NCBI RefSeq assembly: GCF_026283955.1
Contig: NZ_JAPDPE010000003.1
Coordinates: 1-64,000, forward strand
Direction: 5' to 3'
Length of the DNA: 64,000 nt
From: Dyella silvatica
GTDB taxonomy: Bacteria > Pseudomonadota > Gammaproteobacteria > Xanthomonadales > Rhodanobacteraceae
Below, piece by piece: positions 1 to 8,124 of the stretch (its first letter is position 1; every line of letters begins with the position of its first letter). The notes beneath the pieces are model-generated. The model was not told the DNA's origin. It saw only the letters and a program-made list of their open reading frames with translations, and ran no database searches. A program made the translations under genes and the position numbers.

Positions 1-144
1 ATGAAGGGTGCTCCGGCGGGAAAGCGCCGAGTATGCCACTGCCGGGAGTGGCAACCGAAGATGCCATTCTTCCCCCCCCCTTGCCTCAGCGAGGGGGGAC
101 TTCTTGCGACCCGAAGCGCCGCTTTTCCTTTGCTGCCCGCGCGC

Positions 145-1095
145 TCAGCCGAAACGATCGGCCAGCGCGTCGGTGGCCTGCACCAGCACATCGACAATTG
201 CCGGCTCCGATGCGGCATGGCCGGCCAGCACCACGTGAAAATCCGCTTCGGGCCATTCCGCCGCCAGATCGTAGGCGTTCTTCACCGGGCAGATGATGTC
301 GTAGCGGCCATGCACGATGGTGGTGGGGATATGGCGAATCTTGTGGACATCGCGCAGCAGTTGATTGGGCTCAAGATACGCGCCGTTGCGGAAGTACTGC
401 GCCTCGATGCGCGCCAGGCTCAGGGCGACCTGCGGCGCCTCAAAGGCGGCGACGGTTTCCGGGCTTTCGGCCAGGGTGATGCTGCCACCCTCCCATGCGC
501 CCCAGGCTTTGGCGGCGGCCAGTCGGACCTGTTCGTCCTCGGAGGTCAGGCGCTGCCAAAAGGCTTCCAGCATGTTGCCGTGTTCTTCGACCGGAATCGT
601 CGCGGCATAGCGCTGCCACTTCTCCGGCAAAATCCACGAGGCGCCGCCCTCTTCGTAAAACCAGCGGATCTCTTCCGGGCGGCATAGAAAAATACCGCGG
701 ATAACCAGGCCCAGCACGCGCTCAGGATGCTTTTGCGCATAGGCCAGCGCCAGGGTCGAACCCCAGGAGCCGCCAAAGGCCACCCAGCGCTCGATGCCGA
801 GTTTTTCGCGAATGGCTTCGATATCGGCGACCAGATGCCAGGTGGTGTTGTCGCGCAATTCGGCATGCGGGGTGGATTGGCCGGCGCCGCGCTGGTCGAA
901 CAACACGATACGGTAGCGCGCCGGATCGAAAAAGCGCCGATGGTAGGTGGCCAGTCCGGCACCTGGGCCACCATGCAGGAAAATCACCGGCAGGCCGTCC
1001 GGGTTGCCGCAGTCCTCCACGCGCAAGGTATGAATGGCATCGACTGGAAGATGGTGGGTGCGGTACGGCTCGATCTCGGGATACAGCTCGTGCAT
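145..1095 (-). CDS. pip: Proline iminopeptidase (alpha/beta hydrolase, S33)
   Basis: Predicted 316-aa cytoplasmic peptidase releasing N-terminal proline from peptides. The oxyanion HGGPG motif is at about residues 41-45 and the nucleophile elbow GGSWGS carries Ser110. HGRYDIICP, near residue 265, supplies the likely catalytic Asp, and LAGHAAS near the end supplies the His. The frame stays open upstream to 1209, but homologues begin near MHELYPEIEP, so the ATG at 1095 is preferred. It stands alone, with about 200 bp to the next gene and no signal peptide. S33 family membership is firm from the motifs; the exact substrate is inferred from family resemblance. Confidence 0.93.
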   Translation of the reverse strand: MHELYPEIEPYRTHHLPVDAIHTLRVEDCGNPDGLPVIFLHGGPGAGLATYHRRFFDPARYRIVLFDQRGAGQSTPHAELRDNTTWHLVADIEAIREKLGIERWVAFGGSWGSTLALAYAQKHPERVLGLVIRGIFLCRPEEIRWFYEEGGASWILPEKWQRYAATIPVEEHGNMLEAFWQRLTSEDEQVRLAAAKAWGAWEGGSITLAESPETVAAFEAPQVALSLARIEAQYFRNGAYLEPNQLLRDVHKIRHIPTTIVHGRYDIICPVKNAYDLAAEWPEADFHVVLAGHAASEPAIVDVLVQATDALADRFG

Positions 1096-1293
1096 GGCGT
1101 GGCCTCGAAAAAAACTTGCGCGAGCATAGCAATCATTGTGGGAATCAGGCTCCCTGCATGGCTTTGCTCGGCATCCATTGCCTGATGGAAATCGCGGTTG
1201 ATTCGGCATCGGGCGGGGCGGACACGCGATAGCCAGGGCGGTCGCCGCAATGGCCGTGCCGCCATGATCGGCTTGGATGATCGTGGCGCAGGT

Positions 1294-2148
1294 TTAAGCG
1301 CTGGCGGCACTCTTCAGCGCCACGGCGAGCGTGCGCAACGCGTGGCGCGAGCGCGGGTCATGCAAGCCGGAGTACAGCACGACCTCATGCGTAGGCAGCG
1401 TGGGCAAGGACAAGGCCTCGCTGATGTCGATGGTGCCTGCGGGCGCGGTGCGTCGGGCGATGACCGCGACGGCCAGCCCCGCGGCGGCGGCTGAGCCGAC
1501 CACGGCCGCGCCTTTGCCGATAAAGACTTCGGTCCAGGGAATGCCGGCCTGGTCCAGCACGCGTACGGCGGCCAGACGGATGCTGCACGTTTCGCCCTGG
1601 GTCGCCAAGGGCAGCGGCTGGCCGGAGCGATGCTGCCAATCGGTGGCGGCGATCCAGCCGAAGCTTTCGGCAAACAAGGCCTCGCCGTTGCGGCGTTGCT
1701 CCTCCGGTTGCAATACCACGGCGGCGTCGAGGTTGCCTTCCTCGTAAGCTTGCATGACCTCGCGCGAGCCGGCTACGCGCAGCTCGATCAACAGATTCGG
1801 ATCCTGCTCGCTCATCCGACGCAGCAAGCCAGGTAGTTCGCTGCCGACAATCTGGTGGCTGATGCCAATGACCAGCCGCCGCTGTTCGATCTCAAAGGAG
1901 GCAACCGCGCGTTCGTGCGCGCCGACCAGCTCGCGCGCCGAGTCGAGAAACGCGGCGCCTTCCGAAGACAGTCGCACCTGGCGTGGGGTGCGCTCCAGCA
2001 AGCGCCGGCCCAGGCGCTCCTCGAGCCGGCGTAGCTTCAGGCTGATCGCCGACTGGGTGCTGTCCAGCGCCTCGGCGGCGCGCGTGAAACTTTGTAAATC
2101 GGCAATCAGGACAAAGGCTTTAACAGCATCGAGGTCGAGCGTTTTCAT
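1294..2148 (-). CDS. LysR family transcriptional regulator
   Basis: A 284-aa regulator. The N-terminal winged helix-turn-helix (about residues 5-65) has the typical LysR pattern, with SFTRAAEALDSTQSAISLKLRRLEE-like spacing of the recognition helix. A periplasmic-binding-protein-like effector domain follows (about 90-280). There is no obvious divergently transcribed target. The neighbour at 2274-2771 points the same way, and pip lies downstream after about 200 bp. The effector is unknown. Family assignment is secure and the regulon cannot be deduced. Confidence 0.9.
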   Translation of the reverse strand: MKTLDLDAVKAFVLIADLQSFTRAAEALDSTQSAISLKLRRLEERLGRRLLERTPRQVRLSSEGAAFLDSARELVGAHERAVASFEIEQRRLVIGISHQIVGSELPGLLRRMSEQDPNLLIELRVAGSREVMQAYEEGNLDAAVVLQPEEQRRNGEALFAESFGWIAATDWQHRSGQPLPLATQGETCSIRLAAVRVLDQAGIPWTEVFIGKGAAVVGSAAAAGLAVAVIARRTAPAGTIDISEALSLPTLPTHEVVLYSGLHDPRSRHALRTLAVALKSAASA

Positions 2149-2273
2149 GAGCTAAGCCATTTCATTCTGTGACGACTAAAACATGTCGGTATGTGTTTTC
2201 GTGCTGGATGGTAGCGGAGCCGGTTCGATCTGCCCCCTGTCTTCCGCCTGGGTACCGTGCATCCCATGGGTCT

Positions 2274-2771
2274 TCAGTTTGACCAGGTGCCCGCGGCATT
2301 CCACATCGCACGGGTGATGGGCCGGTTTTCATGCGGAGTCTGCAAAACCACCAGGGTGGTCGTGCTGATGCTGGGGTGAATCTTCAGCAGGCGGTCGAGG
2401 ACCGACTCCAGGTGCGAGATCGACATGGCGACGACATGCAGCAGCGCCGAATCCTCGCCCGCCAGCCGGCGGCAATCGAGCACCTCGGGGATATCCGCCA
2501 CCAGCGCGCCGATGCGTGCGCAGACCCCGCCATCGCAACGCAGCCGTACCATCGCGTCCAGCGCGAAGCCCAGTTGTTTGGGATTGATGATGGCGCGATA
2601 GCCACGAATGACACCGAATTCTTCCAGCCGCTTCACCCGCTCGGCGACGGCCGGCGCGGACAGCCGCACTTTGCGGCCCAGCTCGGCATAACCCATGCGT
2701 GCATCCTGTTGCAGCGCCTCGATCAATTGCCAGTCTTTGTTATCCAGCTCGACTTTCGATTCCATCGTCAT
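2274..2771 (-). CDS. Lrp/AsnC family transcriptional regulator
   Basis: A 165-aa feast/famine regulator. It has an N-terminal AsnC-type helix-turn-helix (about residues 8-65, with DARMGYAELGRKVRLSAPAV) and a RAM ligand-binding/oligomerisation domain (about 75-155). A purine-rich AAGG stretch lies about 6 nt before the ATG at 2771; an ATG two codons downstream is also possible. It is divergent from the EamA transporter at 2889 across 117 bp. That arrangement is common where an Lrp-type protein controls an amino-acid exporter, so control of that gene is a reasonable inference. Confidence 0.9.
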   Translation of the reverse strand: MTMESKVELDNKDWQLIEALQQDARMGYAELGRKVRLSAPAVAERVKRLEEFGVIRGYRAIINPKQLGFALDAMVRLRCDGGVCARIGALVADIPEVLDCRRLAGEDSALLHVVAMSISHLESVLDRLLKIHPSISTTTLVVLQTPHENRPITRAMWNAAGTWSN

Positions 2772-2888
2772 ATGGCCTTATCTTTCGTTTGATCCATAAC
2801 CAAAATGGCCAGGAGGCCTATGAATCATTATTCACCGGAATAGAGGCCGCGACTACGATGGACGCCTCCCCGCTGTAGGAACGCCCCC

Positions 2889-3818
2889 ATGGAACCCACC
2901 GAACGTCTGGATGGTCGAGCGCTAGGGGCCATTGCCGTGGCCTTGCTGACGTGGTCGTCAGCTTATGCCGCGATCGCTTACAGCCTGGCGTCATTCACCC
3001 CTGGACAGGTCGCGTTTTCCCGCTTGCTGATTGGCTCGCTGTGTTTTGCCATGCTGCTGATATTCAAGCGCCTGCCGATGCCCCACCGTCGCGATTGGCC
3101 GCAGTTGGCCTTGCTGGGCCTGGTGGGTTTGACGGTGTACCACGTCTGTCTTTGTTACGCCGAAACACGCAGTCCCAGCGGTACCGCGGCCATCTTGATC
3201 TCGTTAGTGCCTGGCGCGACGGCGGCGGTGTCGGCCATCTGGCTGCGTGAGCGCTTGAGCGGCCGCAAGCTGCTTGGCCTGAGCGTGGCCTTGGCCGGTG
3301 TGGTGCTGGTGGTGCTGACGAGTGGCAAGCAGGTCAGTTTCGAGCCGATGGCCGCCCTGGTGCTTGTCTGCGTGCTCGCCTCGGCGATTTACTTCGTCGG
3401 CCAGAAGCCGCTGTTCGCGCGCAGCAGCACCATGAGCGTGACCGCGTTTACCTTCTTCGTCGGCACCTTGGGTGCGGCACCTTTTGGCCTCAGTGGTTTA
3501 GCCGCCGCCGTGGCTGCCGCGCCTACCTCGCATATCTTAAGTTTGCTCTGGCTTGGGGTGGCGCCGACCTTTATCGGCTACATCGCGTGGAACCTCGCCT
3601 TGAAGCGCGCACCTGCCTCGCAGGTCAGCAGCTTTATTTACCTGTCGCCACCGATTGCCGTGTTGATTGGCTGGTTCTGGCTGCACGAGCAGCCCACCTT
3701 GCTGACGCTGGCTGGCGGCGTGCTTACCGTGGCCGGTGTGGTGCTGGTCAATGCGCGGCGCCGTGCCGTACCGGTGGTGGCCGCGCCCGCCATGGTGGCC
3801 GATGCGGCTTGTAAATAA
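2889..3818 (+). CDS. EamA/DMT superfamily inner-membrane transporter
   Basis: A 309-aa protein with about ten hydrophobic helices in two EamA repeats (about residues 12-145 and 158-295), the drug/metabolite transporter fold. An AGGA Shine-Dalgarno lies just upstream of the ATG. The likely role is export of an amino acid or small metabolite; the substrate is not visible from sequence. It is divergent from the Lrp-type regulator and is followed 13 bp later by a small cupin gene, suggesting a two-gene unit under Lrp-type control. Confidence 0.88.
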   Translation: MEPTERLDGRALGAIAVALLTWSSAYAAIAYSLASFTPGQVAFSRLLIGSLCFAMLLIFKRLPMPHRRDWPQLALLGLVGLTVYHVCLCYAETRSPSGTAAILISLVPGATAAVSAIWLRERLSGRKLLGLSVALAGVVLVVLTSGKQVSFEPMAALVLVCVLASAIYFVGQKPLFARSSTMSVTAFTFFVGTLGAAPFGLSGLAAAVAAAPTSHILSLLWLGVAPTFIGYIAWNLALKRAPASQVSSFIYLSPPIAVLIGWFWLHEQPTLLTLAGGVLTVAGVVLVNARRRAVPVVAAPAMVADAACK

Positions 3819-3831
3819 GGACTTACCCGAC

Positions 3832-4128
3832 GTGACTCACATCAAGTTGATCGAGGCGGCCGGCCAGTTGCCGCAAGCTTGGGCATCGCAATGTATCGGC
3901 GCCGTAGGCACGGCCAAGCTCAAACTGATCTGCATGAACGCCACGGCTTACCCTGAAGAGTGTCATGACTATGCCGAAGGCCTGCTAGTGCTTGACGGAC
4001 ACATGATGCTTAGCGTCGAAGGGCAGGCCGTGCGGGTGGGGCGCGGTGAAATGTATCTGGTGCCGGCCGGGGTGCGGCACAGCGTGGATGCGGGCAGCTA
4101 TGGCACGCTGCTGATTCTCGATGAGTAA
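3832..4128 (+). CDS. Small single-domain cupin protein
   Basis: A 98-aa protein that is essentially one cupin barrel. Motif 1 is degenerate (ECHDYAEGLLVLDGHMML) and motif 2 is GRGEMYLVPAGVRHSV, giving His/Glu side chains that could hold a metal. The start is taken as GTG 3832, 13 bp after the transporter stop and preceded by TAAGGAC. An in-frame ATG at 3802 would overlap the transporter. Probably co-transcribed with the exporter. Enzymatic or ligand-binding function is unknown. Confidence 0.75.
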   Translation: MTHIKLIEAAGQLPQAWASQCIGAVGTAKLKLICMNATAYPEECHDYAEGLLVLDGHMMLSVEGQAVRVGRGEMYLVPAGVRHSVDAGSYGTLLILDE

Positions 4129-4323
4129 GTTGAGCGACTAGCCGCCAGAACATCGCGTGAGCGACTCGCGAGCATGCCCGCGCTGCCGCGATTTTCCCGA
4201 ACGCGGATGGGCCTGTGCAAGGTCTTCGGCGTGGCGAAAATAGTAGTGAAAAGACGCCTATACGGCTTTTATAAGATGTAGTGACCTTGGCTCGATCGGT
4301 TACTCAATTACCCGGAGTGGTCT

Positions 4324-5007
4324 ATGTACGTGCTTCATATTGCCAACAAGAACTACTCGTCCTGGTCGTTGCGGCCGTGGGTGCTATTGAGCGAGCTGGG
4401 TATTCCGTTCGATGAGCAACTGTTGCCGTTCGGGGAGGGCTCGAACTGGGCCAGCTTTCGTAGCTTCTCTCCGACCGGGCGGGTGCCTTGCCTGCATGAC
4501 GGTGAGACGGTCGTATGGGAGTCGATTGCGATCGTCGAATACCTGGCGGAGCGCCATCCTGGCGTTTGGCCGGCGGATCCGTCGGCGCGCGCCTGGGCTC
4601 GTTGTGCGGCAGCAGAAATGCATGGCGGTTTCGGCGCGCTGCGCGAGCATTGCTCGATGAGTTGCGGCGTGCGCATCCGCTTGCATGAGATGCCTGCGGC
4701 ATTGCGTGCGGACATCGCGCGCATCGATGAGCTTTGGAGCGAAGGCCTGGCGCGTTTTGGCGGCCCCTTTCTCGCCGGTGATACGTTTACCGCGGTCGAT
4801 GCGTTTTATGCGCCGGTCGCGTTTCGCGTGCAGACCTATGGCTTGGAGTTGAGCCGCGAGGCCGCCGCCTATGCCGCGCGTCTGCTCAGCCTGCCCTCCA
4901 TGGGCCGCTGGCAAGCGGCGTCGCTGGCAGAAACCTGGCGCGACCTGGCGCATGAAGATGAATTAAAACGTGCCGGGACCTGGCTGGAAGATTTGCGCCA
5001 CGGATAG
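4324..5007 (+). CDS. Glutathione S-transferase family protein
   Basis: A 227-aa cytosolic GST-fold protein. The thioredoxin-like N-terminal domain (about 1-80) begins with NKNYSSWSLRPWVLL, whose serines match the catalytic region of GST_N_3/YfcF-like forms, followed by the WESIAIVEYLAE glutathione-contact segment. An all-helical C-terminal domain fills about 90-220. GGAG lies 7 nt before the ATG. It is convergent with the second GST at 5090-5719. Detoxification or glutathionylation substrates are unknown. Confidence 0.88.
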   Translation: MYVLHIANKNYSSWSLRPWVLLSELGIPFDEQLLPFGEGSNWASFRSFSPTGRVPCLHDGETVVWESIAIVEYLAERHPGVWPADPSARAWARCAAAEMHGGFGALREHCSMSCGVRIRLHEMPAALRADIARIDELWSEGLARFGGPFLAGDTFTAVDAFYAPVAFRVQTYGLELSREAAAYAARLLSLPSMGRWQAASLAETWRDLAHEDELKRAGTWLEDLRHG

Positions 5008-5014
5008 ATAGCCG

Positions 5015-5035
5015 ATGCCTGGATAGACCAGGCAT
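5015..5035. other. Hairpin between convergent GST genes
   Basis: Eight-base arms ATGCCTGG (5015-5022) and CCAGGCAT (5028-5035) flank a 5-nt loop in the 82-bp gap between two convergent genes. It may stop transcription in either direction, but no T tract follows on either strand, so it is not a standard intrinsic terminator. Confidence 0.35.
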
Positions 5036-5089
5036 GGGCAGGCCAAACATGGGTAGATCGGGGCAAGAGGCTGTCAGTCCGGCAAAAAC

Positions 5090-5719
5090 TTACCACGCGC
5101 TCAAGTCTTCCAGTTCGCAGAGTTTGCTCCAGCTGGGGCGTGCGCGAACCAGATCGGCCAAGTGCTTCAGCGCCGGCCATTCGGTCGCCGGCCGCGGCAT
5201 GTTGCGCGACCAGCGCATATACATGGTCAGCAATAAATCAGCGGCAGATAGGTTCTTGCCTACGACATAGGGGCCGTGAGCGGCCAGGTGTGCTTGCAGA
5301 TTGTCCCAGACCGCATGGATTTTCTGCTGCAAGGCCTCACGTTGCGCCGGGGAGTGCTCCGGCGCACCGAGATCCTTGGGGTAAAACCACAGTCGGTACG
5401 CCGATGCCAAGGTATTGCTGAGGTAAACCATCCACTGCAGCCAAACGTCGCGTTCCGGGCTGCCCGGCAATGGCGCCAAGCCGGCTTCGGGGTGTCGCTC
5501 CGCCAGCATCATCAACAAGGCTGTCGACTCACTGCGCGGCTGGCCGTCAAGGATAAGCGTCGGCACTTTGCCTTGCGGGTTGAGCTTGAGGTAGTCAGGG
5601 TTGCGCTGTGCGCCGGCGTCGAAGTCGATGTCCACTAACTGGTAGGGCGCACCGATTTCCAGCAGCGCCTGGTGCACGACCATGCTTGCGGTGCCGGGGG
5701 AGTAATAAAGCGTGTACAT
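5090..5719 (-). CDS. Glutathione S-transferase
   Basis: A 209-aa protein with the canonical two-domain GST fold. The N-terminal thioredoxin-like part starts YTLYYSPGTASMVVHQALLE and includes the cis-proline segment GKVPTLILDG and the glutathione-contact Ser in SESTALLM. The C-terminal helical domain carries the N-capping-box-like LSAADLLLTMYMRW. It resembles beta-class bacterial GSTs but has Ser/Thr rather than Cys in the active-site turn. GAGG lies about 9 nt upstream of the ATG. The next gene upstream on this strand ends at 5746, so the two could share a transcript. Confidence 0.9.
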   Translation of the reverse strand: MYTLYYSPGTASMVVHQALLEIGAPYQLVDIDFDAGAQRNPDYLKLNPQGKVPTLILDGQPRSESTALLMMLAERHPEAGLAPLPGSPERDVWLQWMVYLSNTLASAYRLWFYPKDLGAPEHSPAQREALQQKIHAVWDNLQAHLAAHGPYVVGKNLSAADLLLTMYMRWSRNMPRPATEWPALKHLADLVRARPSWSKLCELEDLSAW

Positions 5720-5745
5720 GAGTCAGGCCTCGAAGAACGGAGAAT

Positions 5746-6411
5746 CTATGTCGTAGGTAGCCGTGCCTGCCAACGCCCCAGGGCGATCAGCAAGACGGCG
5801 ACGACGACAAAGGCCAGCAACACCGCCAAGCCATCGATCCAGACTTGCGCATAGCCCAGCGCCGACACGTCGAGAAAGGGGTAGGGATACCAGCCGTTGA
5901 CGGCGCCACGCGCCAGCACATAAAGAAAGTATGCCGCGGGATAAAGCAGCCAGTAGCCGAGTTGCCGCCAATGCAGGTTTTTCTTGGGTACGGCAAACCA
6001 CCAGTACAACAGGAATAGCACCGGCATGATGTCGTGCAGAATCACATCGGCTACCAGTTGCCAGCCTTCGGGATGCCAGAGCTGGCGCAGCAAGGCGTTG
6101 TACAGCGCGCCGACGACAACGATGCTCATCGCGATGCAGGTGTAGACACTTGGCCGTCCAAGGAATCGACTGAGCTGGCCGCGCGGCCCCCATGCGGTGG
6201 CGGTCAATGCCAGCGCTACCAGCAGGTTGGTCAGGGTGGTGAAAAAGCCGAAGTAGATCCAGACACCGGCCCACGCACCTTGGCCGCTTTCGTTGGTGAT
6301 TTGAATCGACAAATAAAGCTGCAACGCCAGCGCCAGCCACTCCAGCAGCGCCGCCGTCGCGGCAAAGGCGCGATAGCGGCTGACAAAGGTGGCGGATGGG
6401 ATGGCAGACAT
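5746..6411 (-). CDS. Pr6Pr family integral membrane protein
   Basis: A 221-aa protein with about six predicted membrane helices in a FAR-17a/AIG1-like (Pr6Pr) pattern, including the conserved FGFFTTLTNLLVAL and LHDIMPVLFLLYW segments. The start is placed at ATG 6411; the 26 codons upstream in frame look non-coding. It begins 10 bp after the ubiE stop and is probably the second gene of that operon. The biochemical function of bacterial Pr6Pr proteins is not established. Confidence 0.8.
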   Translation of the reverse strand: MSAIPSATFVSRYRAFAATAALLEWLALALQLYLSIQITNESGQGAWAGVWIYFGFFTTLTNLLVALALTATAWGPRGQLSRFLGRPSVYTCIAMSIVVVGALYNALLRQLWHPEGWQLVADVILHDIMPVLFLLYWWFAVPKKNLHWRQLGYWLLYPAAYFLYVLARGAVNGWYPYPFLDVSALGYAQVWIDGLAVLLAFVVVAVLLIALGRWQARLPTT

Positions 6412-6421
6412 CCTGGCGCTA

Positions 6422-7198
6422 TTACAGTTTGTAGGCGCGGTGAATGGCCACGATACCGTTGGTGAGATTGCGTACCTCGACGCGACCAAAGCCCGCGCGT
6501 TCCATCATGCCTTTAAGCGTTTCTTGATCCGGATGTTTGCGGATCGACTCGGCCAGATACTGGTAACTGTCGGCGTCACCGGCAAACAGCTGGCCGAGCT
6601 TGGGTAGCAACTTGAACGAGTGGAAATCGTAAAGCTTGCCGAACAGCTCGCTTTGTACCTTGGAGAACTCCAGCACCAGGGCGCGGCCACCGGGCTTGAG
6701 TACGCGACAGATGTCGGCGAGCGCCTTGTCTTTGTCGGTGACGTTGCGCAGGCCGAACGCCATGGTCACGGCATCGAAGCTGTTATCCGGAAACGGCAAC
6801 ACTTCGGCGTTCAGTTGAGCCCAGCGCAAGCCCGAGACCAGGCCGCGGTCAGTCATGCGGTCGCGGCCAACGCCAAGCATGGCTGCGTTGATGTCACCGA
6901 CGACGACCTCGCCCTGATCGCCGACCACCGGCTTGAGCAGCGCCGCGATATCGCCGGTACCGCCAGCCAGGTCCAGCACGCGGTCGCCGCGGCGTACGCC
7001 ACTGACGGCGACAAAGTGCCGCTTCCACAAGCGGTGGATGCCGAACGACATCAAGTCGTTCATCAAGTCGTAGCTGCGCGCCACCGAGGTGAACACCTGG
7101 CCGACCAGCTTTTGCTTGTCGGCGAGAGGCACATCACGAAAACCGAAGTGGGTGGTCGGGGTCTGGGTGGTCTTGGGCTGGTCGTTCATGCGCGACAT
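6422..7198 (-). CDS. ubiE: Demethylmenaquinone/2-polyprenyl-6-methoxybenzoquinol methylase UbiE
   Basis: A 258-aa SAM-dependent C-methyltransferase of ubiquinone (and, where present, menaquinone) synthesis. Motif I is [12 protein letters not shown]. The UbiE signatures [25 protein letters not shown] near the N-terminus and [22 protein letters not shown] in the middle are both visible. The start is ambiguous between ATG 7198 and ATG 7189, and neither has a clear Shine-Dalgarno. The Pr6Pr gene follows 10 bp later. Confidence 0.95.
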   Translation of the reverse strand: MSRMNDQPKTTQTPTTHFGFRDVPLADKQKLVGQVFTSVARSYDLMNDLMSFGIHRLWKRHFVAVSGVRRGDRVLDLAGGTGDIAALLKPVVGDQGEVVVGDINAAMLGVGRDRMTDRGLVSGLRWAQLNAEVLPFPDNSFDAVTMAFGLRNVTDKDKALADICRVLKPGGRALVLEFSKVQSELFGKLYDFHSFKLLPKLGQLFAGDADSYQYLAESIRKHPDQETLKGMMERAGFGRVEVRNLTNGIVAIHRAYKL

Positions 7199-7495
7199 GC
7201 TACAGCAGGCGCCGCCTGAACTCAGCTGCCGGCATCTCAGGAGGCGGGCGGTCAGGGGGCATTGTTTAAGTGGGCGGCGGTGGATAAGCGCAAACAAACC
7301 CGTCCATTCGATAATCGACGATGTATTAAGAAAGGGTTGGTTCGGCCTGGTTTTATTCCCGGGTTAATGCGCGGGCCGTCACAGCTTGGCCATGGTCACG
7401 GCGATTAACGAGACGGGTTGCCGGCGCGAGCATTGCTGGGCCTTCATGCCGAACGCTATATTCGGCCTCATTACAGTTACAGGCAGGGTAGCCCG
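7199..7495. other. Divergent intergenic region, ubiE / X-Tfi lipoprotein
   Basis: About 297 bp between divergent genes. It should hold promoters for both. It is more AT-rich around 7265-7345 than its surroundings. I could not assign -35/-10 pairs with confidence, and I see no RNA gene or repeat. Confidence 0.4.
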
Positions 7496-8107
7496 ATGTC
7501 GACATGGTTTGATCTCCGTCGCACTGTCCTATCGATTACTGTATCCATCTTTCTGATGACAGGATGCCGTCACGCCATGTCTAATCAAGTCGATACCCGA
7601 ATCGAACCACCCGCACAGACCAATGCTGTTCCGTTGCGGTTTATGGCACATAACTTTGCGGCGCACTGCTACAACACGCAAAGTTGCAGCGTTGTGTACG
7701 ACAACCATCAATTCACCCGGCCGTATGAAGACAATCCATCCGGCGCGCCGGACGGCCCCGACTACCAGCGTCGTTGGGGCACGGCATCATATCTGGGCGT
7801 GAGTAACTTTCCGTCTCCGGCCGAGGTGCGCTGGACGTCGCACGATGGTGTCGCGCATGAGGCCAAGGTGGATATCGGCGACATCTTCAAGAGCGAGCTG
7901 ATTTGGCACGGCGTGCCTAAAGCAGACATGGCGGATTTTTACGAAGGTCCGGTCGCTGGCGTGCCGAATGTTTTCCTGGAAGTTAACGACCGCACGATTA
8001 ATGCGTATATGAAGATGCTTGTGCCGACCAAGACGGAACAAATCCCCGGAAATAAATATAGCTATGGCCGCAACGATCTTTTTCTGGCCTGGAGCCATAC
8101 CTACTAA
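7496..8107 (+). CDS. Lipoprotein, candidate immunity protein (X-Tfi) for the adjacent effector
   Basis: A 203-aa predicted lipoprotein. A basic, hydrophobic signal peptide ends in the lipobox-like LMTGC with Cys24, followed by an unrecognised periplasmic domain with two close cysteines (AHCYNTQSCSVVYDNH). I do not recognise a catalytic family. It sits directly upstream of, and shares a transcript with, a lipase-fold protein bearing an XVIPCD-like domain. In Xanthomonadales X-T4SS systems, effectors are commonly paired with periplasmic lipoprotein inhibitors, so immunity is inferred from localisation and context. The start is ATG 7496; the frame stays open to 7418 without a signal-peptide-like extension. 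Confidence 0.7.
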   Translation: MSTWFDLRRTVLSITVSIFLMTGCRHAMSNQVDTRIEPPAQTNAVPLRFMAHNFAAHCYNTQSCSVVYDNHQFTRPYEDNPSGAPDGPDYQRRWGTASYLGVSNFPSPAEVRWTSHDGVAHEAKVDIGDIFKSELIWHGVPKADMADFYEGPVAGVPNVFLEVNDRTINAYMKMLVPTKTEQIPGNKYSYGRNDLFLAWSHTY

Positions 8108-8124
8108 TTCAGGGAGTGAATGAC

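Noticed and set aside
1-687. 228-codon plus-strand frame at the window start
   Set aside because: Mostly the antisense of the proline iminopeptidase gene; the only non-overlapping part has homopolymer C tracts and no protein-like features.
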